The notes below the pieces were generated by a model. It did no database searches. It saw only the letters and a program-made list of their open reading frames with translations, and had not been told where the DNA came from. A stretch of DNA of 64,000 bases. It comes from Venturia oleaginea (Eukaryota; Ascomycota; Dothideomycetes; Venturiales; Venturiaceae). Each line of letters begins with the position of its first letter. Positions within the stretch are counted from its first letter, which is position 1. The position numbers and the translations under genes were made by a program. This document shows, one piece after another, positions 54,899 through 64,000 of the stretch. Location: NCBI GenBank assembly GCA_013176395.1, contig JABMLP010000017.1, forward strand, positions 1,178,001-1,242,000, read 5' to 3'.

Positions 54899-55984
54899 AT
54901 GGTGAGCGTTGCGTTAGTAGCTCTTCATCTTCGGGTCGATTTTGATGAGTTGTTGGCGAGCTTTCGCATAAATTCTCAGAATATTATCGACATCGATTAC
55001 GGTCTGAACATCTTGAAACGTAGATGGCTTGTCTCAGGCGAACGAAGTGGAGGCATGTGTTCCTTAGTACGAACATCATAGCGATGGCAGGTATCTTCTA
55101 TAATTGCTATTGCCATAAACGATAAGACGATAAATGTTCTCATGATAATCATGAAAATTCTATAATAATCTCATAACCATGCCTCTATCCGCTTGGGCAC
55201 TTCTTCCCACGCTTTCTCAAATCCAGCACTCCTCACACAAATAGCCTCGGCCTAGCTAATCCTCTCAAATGAATCAATTACCACACTCACCATCTTCTCC
55301 TAGCTTCGCTTTATTCCTCAACTGCTCCTTTCCCTCAGAAGGCTCGAAATAACAACACCATATGCAAAAGTCCTAATTAACTTCGAAGGGTGGCGTCATC
55401 ATCAGTACTCTCGCTCTCACCCTCTTGAAAACCTCCCTACAGAAGAAGACAATCAAGCCTTATACTCGTACACTTCTTCAAGTAAAGGCTTAGGCCAAGT
55501 ATCGCACACAAACCATACATAACCAATCATCTACGATAGAATCCTCACCAGCCAGCATAAAGTATCGCAAGTAATTCTTTCGCGCTTTCTTCTCTTTTGA
55601 ATAGATACTTTGTATGATATTCTTCTACCCTTTTTCTTTCTGGTTTCCGGTTCGTGCTGGGAAGGCGAGGACGAGGTAACGCATCTAATAGCGAAATCTG
55701 ATAGCTCAAAACCAAGGCCCTAGGCTAGCAGTGGGGATAATTATTATTTTTCCCCTTGAAATTCTCCAGCTCGTTATGATTCTATTTGCTCGAAAGCTGG
55801 CGTCTTAACTTTGAGCTAATGAATTTTGCTGATTAATACTGTGGTTGGGATGGTGGTTTTGATTTTGTGGAGATTTTTTGGAGTGAGGGGGTTGGGGAGA
55901 ATTGGGGGGGGATTGGGGAGGGGTTTAATTGTTTGGGGTGAGATAGGTAGGGTGGATGATACTATCCTATATTATTACTGTCCG
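54899..55984. other. Intergenic, no gene seen
   Basis: 3' flank of phosphoketolase. A faint palindrome copy is at 54935-54998 (GGTCGATTTTGATGAG, TTGGCGAGC, AATTCTCAGAATATTATCGA). G-rich stretches are at 55860-55925. Confidence 0.45.
54935..54998 (+). repeat. Dispersed palindrome, copy 12 (weak)
   Basis: GTCGATTTTGATGAGTTGTT, GGCGAGC and ATTCTCAGAATATTATCGAC keep the outer TCGAT and part of the inner arms. Membership is uncertain. Confidence 0.35.
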
Positions 55985-56397
55985 GTGCGACTTGGTCTAA
56001 GGAGTGGGAGGACGAGACACTGGGTCTGTACGATGGCCTCACGAAACTTGAAGCTACAGCGGTGTTTTTGATGAGAACAGAGGTATTGGGACTCCGGTCC
56101 TGGCTGGCAGCAATACATGTGCCAGGGATAACCCCGGAATGCGCGTGTGGATGGCGACACCAGACACTAATTCATGTATTCGACTTCTGCCCCAGATACA
56201 ATAGAGGCCATCTGAGGAGCGAAACTGGTACAACATCGATAGGTACGGCACTCAATACCAGCAAGGGATGTAAGGCTGCTACCAGGTGGATGCTCGACAA
56301 TAATATCCTGCCCTATCTTACCGTGGCAAACAACGCACAAAAGGAGGACAGGCCAAACTTCTCCGCGGCGCCGCACCTGGTGGGGAGGGTTGAGTAG
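55985..56397 (+). mobile_element. Non-LTR retrotransposon (Tad-type LINE) 3' coding fragment
   Basis: One plus-strand frame, open from about 56011 to a TAG at 56397, encodes GLYDGLTKLEATAVFLMRTE, VLGLRSWLAAIHVPGITPE and CACGWRHQTLIHVFDFCPRY. This is the region after RNase H in Tad-like fungal LINEs, ending in a zinc-knuckle-like C-x-C-x8-H-x4-C. The ends, QMLDNNILPYL-like residues (MLDNNILPYLTVAN), also fit. Everything upstream (APE endonuclease, reverse transcriptase) is absent, as expected for a 5'-truncated insertion. It has no cellular role. Confidence 0.75.
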
Positions 56398-57628
56398 GAA
56401 TACACAGAATAGGAGGGGGGACGTACGAGCAGAGACTACGGACGGGAAGGAGGAGAAGCTGAAGTGAGAAATGAACGGAATTCCCGAACCATGGAAGGTA
56501 CAAACACCGTCCATCAGTACGAACTCCAGTCAACCAGGAGGAAGCGTTGGAGAGCTGAAGGTGCGATGAGGGTCTTGAGGAGGGACTGAGGAGATAAGAG
56601 GAGGCGTGGACTGAAGATTGCTGTAAGGTGAAGGAGGGAGAAGAGATTGGGGTGGAAGTTGTTTATTTATTAACGGCGCGTTACCAGGGCGCGCCGTATC
56701 CGTTACCACGCCCTCACCTGGACTCACAATGTTTGGGTCCTCACGATGTTTGGCTTATTGGATCCTGGTGTTGTAAAAATCCTGGACCCTGGATTTACAA
56801 CAATGGCCAACTCGGAATCTGGACAACACCGGACCCGGAACAGAGGATTGGGAGCATCAGGACCGGAGGGTGTCCTATACTGACCACATTATAGATGACT
56901 CGGGTAGTGAACGGGGGGGCATAGTTCGACGGCGCTGGTCCATGGACGGGGCGCGGTCTGGAAAGTGACGAAAGGCTTTTTTATCCCAGAGAGTTGGGTT
57001 TTTGCAATTGTAGATAGAGATTGTGGGCACACGGTACATACGCCATAACATACCACGTAAAATCCGATTATTATTATATTATTACTGTGTTGCTTTTACT
57101 ATGGTATATCTCTTACTGCGTCCCGGCACCAATAGCGTCGTAAAAGACCTGGACTAGCACTATTGTTCCTTCCCACTTAAAGCCAATCCCCAATAACTCC
57201 TAAAGCCTTCCCTTCCCCACAACCTCCCTCCTTACCTAAATAAGAGGACGGTAAGAGCTCCTCTTTTCCCAATCTAGCACGCCTAGACTATATTAAGGCA
57301 TCTTGCCAAGCTGCGGGAACATCGTCGGGAACATCGCAGCCGAAAATTGACTGCAAAAGGAGTCTATTGCCGTCCTAGGGTCTTGGTTTTGAGCTATCGA
57401 ATTTCGATGAATGTGGTACTCTCTAGTGGAGAGATCGAGCCTGGGAAACTTCATTGGACGTGGGGATTTCCAAAAGCGAAAGCAGTTCTCCCTCTGCTCG
57501 AAGCTATCAACATATATTACACTAGAGAGACCAGTCTCGAGGGGACTGCAGGGGCCCAACCATTTCCGGAATGCTAAACGATCACTAGATAAAAAAGAAG
57601 ACAGGGGTATCCCCGAACCAGCCCAACG
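56398..57628. other. Intergenic, probably LINE 3' tail plus unknown sequence
   Basis: No protein-like frame. The GCGCGTTACCAGGGCGCGCC palindrome-like segment is at about 56674-56695. TTATTATTATATTATTATTG at about 57068 may be the remains of a LINE tail. Confidence 0.4.
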
Positions 57629-59148
57629 TTACAGAACCATCCGATCCCACCCACGGACCGTCCGATCAGGTCTGAGGGTATCTTCAAACACCTCCTTCAC
57701 TTCCAAACTCTTCCTCTGACTGACCATGATCCCCCCGTTCGAATTCGAGGGGATCCGATGCATCGACCAATTCTCGTCGCCTTTCTCCACGTCCACATTA
57801 TCCGGGACGGCAGATTTCCTCTTTCGCAGACTGCGTTTCTTGGCGGGCTCGCCGGCTGTGATGGTGACGGTGTATCCGAAGCCATCGAGGCCGATACCTT
57901 CCACATCGACGGAGCGGGAGAGTTGAAGTTCTGCTTGCGTGGCGTAAATGGACAGTTTGGGATCCAGGTTTTGGCGACTGCTCTCGCTGACGGGGCGCCC
58001 GTTGGGCGAGAGTTGCGGCCTCCTCGTCAACGATCTGCTTACTTCTTCTGGGAAGGTCCGTAGTGCTTTCCCAGCGTGTTTGAAGAGGGATCGTATTGAA
58101 GGGACGCAGGCACATATCTATTTGAGAGTCAGGGACATGATTAGGCATCATAGAAGAGCCTTCCACATACCAAAGCAACGCAGATTTCTCCCTCACTGCA
58201 TATCTAATGCGGGCTGGCGTACCAAGTGAGATCATCTGAGGCGAATGTGATATACACAAAGTATGTCCGTACTACACCGACAGCCGCAACAAGAAAGCCG
58301 AGACACAAGAGTAGAAGTACTTCCCAGCGCTGACTCGATTTCATTTTCAGATGAAAAAGAACGGGTATGGGAAGTGCGGCCATAACAGCTTCTGAGAATG
58401 TATTGATCGCAGAAAGAGTTGTGATGGCATATAACTCGTTTATACAGACGCCCGGTGAAGGCCAAACGAAGTACGCTTCTGTTGGGCTGTTTGTGGAATT
58501 ATGTTAGTATGTATCCAAACTTCGCTCAGGCCAAGTTCTTACACGCAAGCAAATATTGCAGTTCCCAGATATGACAGATATATCCCTACAACGAAGAAAG
58601 TGTTCAGGTGAAGAACCCATCTATACTGTTGCACCCCGACATGCTCGACCAGTCGGTAGTATAGAACCAATATGGACATTCTAATGAACGATGACGAGGT
58701 GCACCAGAAAAGCTTAGCCGCCAACAGGGTTTCAGCTCCAGCTACATTCGCATGTTAGAATACGTGATACGATGGGCGATAGACTTGGTGTTTGCCTACA
58801 AACAAAGAACGGAATGGGGATGTCCCAAATATGGCGATCCCAGTGTAGACGAGAATATCCCCAGAAGACCGCGGCCATGTCACCTGCGGAGCAAAGCTAT
58901 TAAAGTTAGTTGCAGGCACTTCGATACAGTAGGTGCTGGAGACAAACCCAAGCAAACGTAATGAGATAATCGTCGAGTCCAACCCATCTCCGCATGAATA
59001 TTCGAACATAAAGGCGTGTTACGATGGTGAGCGTTGCCAAACCGAAGAAGATGCCATTGACAATATAGATCTCCGGGCCGCGAGTCACAGGATCAACGTA
59101 GTTTGGTTTTGGCCAGGTTGCGATCAACTCTGGGTGATTGAAGCGCAT
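57629..59148 (-). pseudogene. PTH11-like receptor with in-frame TAG
   Basis: Exons 58948-59148, 58800-58896, 58543-58741, 58171-58486 and 57629-58117 join to about 433 codons. The fungal rhodopsin-type landmarks are PNYVDPVTRGPEIYIVNG, RLYVRIFMRRWVGLDDYLIT, LHWDRHIWDIPIP, ETLLAAKLFWCTSSSFIRMS, ILVLYYRLVEH, EAVMAALPIPVLFHLKMKSS, FLVAAVGVVRTYFV and ICACVPSIRSLF. A TAG at 58204-58206 lies in the loop before the last helix. Aligned with the intact paralogue at 11752-13588, it falls exactly on the Trp of PLWIAAAVEVDLAVICACAP (here PH, stop, ICSEGEICVAL, ICACVP). Exon 1 has the same 201-nt length in both genes. If translated, the product would stop before helix 7. The exon 2/3 join (GTAGGC donor) is less certain. 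Confidence 0.78.
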
Positions 59149-60271
59149 GATATATACTAGAGAGCGTAAACACCACGAAGACGGGACGTCTGGATATAAG
59201 TTTCTAAATAGATGGCGACTGACAATTCGGCGAAGTGGGGGTTCCAACTAGCTTAAAAAAACAAACGAAGACGCAAGGAATTCCTCACTAGTGGGCGTGC
59301 AACCAGGGAAATCGAGATGGGGGAAAAAGGCTGAGGTGGATCAGTGCCCTGTCTTGTCATGACGGCAGCCATGCTCTCGTGAACTACTCATGAATCGCAC
59401 TGATTTTATAGAGCCCGCCAGGATAATTGGGGACGGATTGGAGTGAGTGTAGCCACATAGAGTGTAGCTAGCCAGTGTAGCCAACATATGGTGTAGGACT
59501 AGATGAGGAGAGTGAGGAGACGCACGAGACGGCATGCCAGCGTGGTTCATCCAGCCAATTCCATGCCTCAGATTATCCTGTACCTGGCGAAGCCTGTGCT
59601 TGCTGTGAAGAAATTCTTGCGAAAGCGCACATCAAAGGGGATGCGAGCTCGTTATGGGAAATCGGACTTGACCCCGTCTCGAGATCTTCATGATGAGCAA
59701 CGAGCGGTATTCCTTTTCAGGTAAGCGTACCACTTTCTTTGCCATGCCGCCGGCGGACTCTTTGAGAAGAAGCAGACCTTAATGAGCGTGGTTCCATCCT
59801 GCAATTATTCCTCGAAACGTCGTGCCTGTCGTGGTTCGTGAGGGGGTAACGAGATGAGAGAACGCACAGTCTCAACTTGAACATGGTCCTTGTCAGAGGA
59901 GGGATGACAGCGGATACCGCATGCAGATTGAGGATGAGTGGTTGTTGGGAAAAGGGAAAATGTCGTGCAGCTGGAGTTGAATCGACGAACGGCAAGGCAG
60001 CCGCGAACCGGTCATCTGGATAAGAGCCCGGAACGAAGGCCCGTTGCCGATCACTGCTCCAACATAGCGCTAGCCTCAGGAGTTCCGATTCTGCGTACTC
60101 CGCAGCACGTCTAGATTCAGCCCAGAGCCCATGTCACGTTTTTACAGACAAGAATCGTCCGTCACTGGATTCATGGTGCTTTAGCTTGGAGACGGGTTGG
60201 AACTATTGGCACCACTGCATTACCAGTGGTACCCTGGGTACTACTACTCCCGTCACAGCGAGTCATATTAG
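59149..60271. other. Intergenic, no gene seen
   Basis: Receptor 5' flank and beta-glucosidase 3' flank. A GTGTAGC motif repeats at 59450-59490. Confidence 0.5.
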
Positions 60272-62792
60272 TCAGACTGTTAACGACCCATTGAGTTTGA
60301 AATCCCTACTGCTCGCTCCAACGTACATTGGGTAATCCCCCTGCTGTAGGCGCCATTGTTGAACAACCACATCCCAGATACTCATATCTCTCCTCGTCAA
60401 CTGGAACGCAACCGTCTTGCTCTGTCCGGGATCAAGTGGGACGCGCGCGAAGCCACGCAACTGTCTTACTGGGGAATTGGGAATACCAACATAGAGTTGT
60501 GGGACTTCGTGGGCAAACATGTCGCCGGTATTCGTGATCTCGGCAGTGACGTTAAAAAGAGTTTCCCAAAGCTCCGGGTGCCCTCCTTGGACGATTGGTA
60601 CATTTGGGTTCGGCAGTGCTGACATATTTGCCCCGAGGGACATGACTTTCAAATCTGAGTACTCGAATGTGGAATAGCTCAGACCGTAGCCGAATTCAAA
60701 GCGTGGTTCGATACCCTTCTTGTCGAAATGTCTGTAGTCGATGTATAGACCTTCGCTAAAGTTGTTTTGCGGAAAGGCGTCGAACGAGACGGTGGAGTTT
60801 AAGAGAATTCCATAGTCGCTCTCATTCTTGGCTACAGTGTATGGAAATCTGCCGCTTGGATTGACGTCTCCGTAGAGCACGTCGACAATCGAACGGCCTG
60901 ATTCCTGGCCTGGAAGACCGGCAAAGAGCACAGCAGTAATATTGGGGTGATTTATCCATGCATCAACCACACGAATACCTGCTGAATGAATGACCACGAT
61001 AGTGCTGCTGTAATTGGCGGCAACATTCTTGACAAGGTTGTCGCTGAAGGTGTCGGCCAGAGTTTCTCGGTCGAATGTTTCGGAAGAATAAGCATTGATG
61101 AAAACGATTGCAGCATCAGCGTTTGCGTAGGCCGGAGAAGGATTTTCAGAATAGAAATCCCATCGAAGGATACCTCTGTCTTTGGAAATACGCTCCTGGA
61201 TAGCTTGAAAAGGACTGACAACATAAGGAGGTGAATTGCTTCCGGAGCCGCCAGCTGTGATTAGCGTTCCATTGAAGGTGTTCCAGCCAAAGTTGACTTC
61301 ATAGCCTAGTTCCGATCAGTATCTTGCTAACTAGAAGACAGAGAGAGAACCATGCTTACCTCCTCCATATCTCGACGGGTTCTGCCAAACAGATGCGTCA
61401 GCTTTGACGGTGGCATCGTATCCGTAAATGGCCAGGAATCTGGGACTCTTGAGAGGGAGGGTCTTGTTGATGTTTTTGACGAGGATAGTTCCGGCCGCCC
61501 CGATCTCGCGAATGAGGTCTGCGTGATCGCCCTGAACATCAACGGGCAAATGCTTTTGCGCATAACTATAGACACCGAGATCAGGAAAACCCTGATCTTG
61601 CCCCAACAGGTAGTAGGCAGCGAATTGTCGAACAACCATATCATCGAGACGCTCGATGCTGACAGAGCCATTGTTGACGGCGTTTGTGAGGTTGCCGCCC
61701 CACCAGCCTCCATCAGGCATGATAAGGTCAAGACCAGCATTTGCGCTCGCCACGCCGGAATGTTGTGCTTCCCAATCACTGCCGTAGATCCTTAGCCATT
61801 TGTAGCAATCACTCGATATTAAGACAACTTACCTCATGACAAAGCCTTCAAATCCAAGCTCCGTCTTAAGAATACCATTGAGGACTTTAGAGTTCTGGCA
61901 GCCGTAGCTGTTGTTCAAGCGTTGGTACGAACACATCACCGATCCGACATTTTCCTTAAGTGAGTCCATGAAAGGGAAAACGTAGAGTTCGTGTATTGCC
62001 CTGTCGTCCACATTAGACGAGACAGCTGAAGATTTCTTATTAGCATCGGAGAGCTGAAAAGTAGAAGCAACACCTTACCTTCACCATACCGTCCAGGATT
62101 GCGTCTGAATTCTTGCTCATTGAGTAACCAATGCTGGAACATCAGTTAGCGTGCGATCTCAATCCACTCCAATACCTATGCTTACTAACTTTAGCGGTTG
62201 CGATAACTCCAGCATCTTGCATACCCTTTGTTGAGGCAGCCATTCCAGCACCCGCAAGGAACGGATCCGCCCCTAGCCCCTCCCAATTCCTCCCTCCTCG
62301 AGCTACACGTCCCATTGGACCTGCTACAGGACCCAGTGCAATGTGGATACCCTTTCCACGGTACTCTTCCCCAAGTGCTACACCCCATCTGTATATCAGG
62401 GACTTGTCAAAAGTAGCTGCAGCATGGATACTAGCAGGAAACGACGAAACAAACTCTTGGCCTCGGATTCCATTCGGGGCATCACCCAGACACAGTGGCT
62501 TTATACCCAAACGAGGAACAGCACCAGTGTTGCCGACACACTCGCCAGTGAAGCCTCGTGTAACGTTGACCTTTTCTTCCAATGTCAGTTGCGATAGTAG
62601 AGCCCGAGCCTTTGCATAGGCGGCCGACCAAGCCGAGTTGCTGTGACCGTCTGCCTGTGGTGATGGATAAACGGGTGGACTCTGGCCATATAATGGAACT
62701 TCGGATTGATTCGTATAGAAGGGAGATGTGTATCCATAGCAACCAATGGCGTGGACGCTGAGAAGCAGTCCAGAAGAAACGGATATCCTCAT
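60272..62792 (-). CDS. Secreted beta-glucosidase, glycoside hydrolase family 3
   Basis: Exons 62190-62792, 62079-62133, 61833-62025, 61360-61778 and 60272-61305 give about 767 residues. The enzyme releases glucose from the non-reducing end of beta-glucosides outside the cell, completing cellulose breakdown. A signal peptide ([19 protein letters not shown]) opens the protein. GH3 landmarks are [37 protein letters not shown], the [20 protein letters not shown] loop, [33 protein letters not shown] and the nucleophile Asp in [13 protein letters not shown] (across intron 3). The C-terminal half has the alpha/beta sandwich ([47 protein letters not shown]) and a fibronectin-III-like end ([20 protein letters not shown]). 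Many N-x-S/T sites suggest N-glycosylation. Confidence 0.95.
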
Positions 62793-63707
62793 CTCAACGA
62801 AGAGAATTTGCTATTTGCCGATACCTGTCTTACTACGGCTGGTCAACTAGCCTTTGTACTTGTCTACTTCACCGTAGTTCGCGGCTGGAGACTGGTGCCA
62901 TGGCGTGCTAGATGGGAAACAGTTTAGATTTGTACCGGCATCGTGATAAGTATCTGCCGAAAAGCGAGGCTCAAAATGCGGAGGCGAGCATCCGACCAAC
63001 AACTGTGGAGGCCCATGGAGTACGATCCGCAGAATTCGATGGAGTCGGATGCAGAAGTTGATGAATGTCAGACTCAACCACGAGACCTGCAGAAAGAAGT
63101 GCAAGCCGGCTGCGTTGAACTCTTTACCCCAGTACAGGACCATCGCGGTATACGCACGGCAGCCTGCCCCGGGCGGGTCAGTATGGACATCTCGGGCGAT
63201 TCGTTACCGCAAAGTTGATCATTTGTTGATGTTGGTGGAGTAGCACTCAAATTAAAAGGCGCGGGAAGAAGCCCATCCGCCAAGCCTTTAGCCTTGCAAG
63301 AAGGCTAGCGAATCGATGGATTATATCGAATTATCGAAATATCCTGATCTCTAATCAGATTCCGATGGTTCTCGCTCAATGAGATACCGCATTGTCAGTT
63401 TTTGTGCCAGTAAAAACGCAGAAGTGTCATTTGTACATAATAGTGGCCGATTGGGCGTGTATGAGTGTCTTACTGTGGAATACCAATCCGGACTATAGCA
63501 AACTGGACAAACTGGAGTGTTCGAGCCGTTCGGCCACCTCTTTCATTGGCACTGCGTTTGACAACTCGAAGTCCTTGGGCAGCACCGATGGACTATTGTG
63601 CAAGCATATAATCAACCTGTTCCTTCATTGCATCCGTATCCAAGACATAGCAAAGGGTATACCACATCAAAACAACCACCCAAAAACAACACCCAGATTG
63701 ATCACCA
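62793..63707. other. Intergenic, no gene seen
   Basis: Beta-glucosidase promoter and 3' flank of the chaperone gene. AT-rich TTATCGAAATATCC-like sequence at 63325-63350 is not counted as a palindrome copy. Confidence 0.5.
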
Positions 63708-64000
63708 CTAGACTTTGCGTGATTTTGGTGGAGGTGTTTCGCCATCGCTACTCTTCTCCTTGCGTTTTGAACCTTTGCCCTTGACGAGAGCTCGGATATC
63801 GACTTCCATGTCACTGCCATCGCTCACTTCCTCAAAGTCAAGCTCCGAGAGCTGTTCATCATCGACTTCTTGTGCTTGAGCTAGATACTGTTAGCCATAT
63901 TCTGTGCTTGACTTAGCCAACGAGTGTGCTTACTGAAGTACTTGAGGGCATTTGGCCACACGTCCTCCGAAATGATCAAAGCAAGATCACCGCCCCAGGG
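63708..64000 (-). CDS. NAP/SET-family histone chaperone, C-terminal end (partial)
   Basis: Only the last two exon parts lie in the window: 63934-64000 (cut by the window edge) and 63708-63880, joined across a 53-nt intron (GTAAGC donor, TAG acceptor). The visible sequence is PWGGDLALIISEDVWPNALK, YFTQAQEVDDEQLSELDFEE, VSDGSDMEVDIRALV and a basic tail KGKGSKRKEKSS...PPPKSRKV. The DLALIISEDVWPNALKYF segment is the conserved end of the NAP domain of SET/Vps75-type proteins, which bind H3-H4 in the nucleus. The short acidic run and the Lys-rich end (nuclear signal) also fit. The N-terminal part is outside the window. Confidence 0.8.

Noticed and set aside
63320..63365. ATCGAATTATCGAAATATCC stretch as a palindrome copy
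   Set aside because: Has the outer TATCGA-like words but no CTGGC/GCCAG core.

Overview
The window reads as nuclear DNA of a filamentous ascomycete (Pezizomycotina; a leotiomycete is possible but is only an impression). The basis is the intron style (mostly 50-60 nt, GTAAGT-like donors, CTAAC branch points, TAG/CAG acceptors), PTH11-type seven-helix receptors, a DUF1748 micro-protein, a fungal F-box-like gene, and Copia, Tad-type LINE and Mutator-like elements. No tRNA, rRNA or CRISPR array was recognised. Genes are on both strands and are mostly unrelated housekeeping or metabolic functions, with no clear biosynthetic cluster.

Layout. 0-3.7 kb: a decayed formate/nitrite transporter gene, then succinate-semialdehyde dehydrogenase. 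5-9.4 kb: a truncated Copia retroelement and a 353-bp tandem repeat. 11.7-18 kb: a PTH11-like receptor, pyruvate kinase and a four-exon DUF1748 gene divergent from it. 19.9-25.8 kb: an F-box-like gene, then a decayed island with a Mutator-like transposase carrying a large inverted duplication, flanked by two small secreted-protein genes that are both damaged at their N-terminus, and a frameshifted F-box-like pseudogene. 26.4-33.2 kb: a seven-helix protein of unknown function, an amidase and an HSL-type esterase. 33.8-47.2 kb: a dense housekeeping block with mitochondrial EF-G, N-myristoyltransferase, PRP17, ERV14/cornichon, methionine aminopeptidase 1 and kynurenine 3-monooxygenase. 47.9-54.9 kb: a solo LTR with a target-site duplication, a C2H2 protein, SGT1, a small unrecognised gene and phosphoketolase. 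56-64 kb: a LINE tail, a second PTH11-like receptor with an in-frame stop, a secreted GH3 beta-glucosidase and the end of a NAP/SET histone chaperone.

Three observations go beyond ordinary annotation. (1) A family of about 12 short imperfect palindromes (core TTTCTGGCAA, spacer, TTGCCAGAAA, often with TATCGAT at the outer edges) is scattered between genes and inside four unusually long introns. (2) A 386-bp piece of the transposase is present as two facing copies 161 bp apart, a ready-made hairpin-RNA source. (3) Several genes carry isolated fresh-looking lesions: TGG-to-TAG changes at conserved Trp positions in the transporter and in one receptor, a 10-bp duplication, a TTG in place of a start codon, and a TGA at codon 3. 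Exon joins were worked out by hand from reading frame, splice signals and family conservation; none has been checked against RNA.
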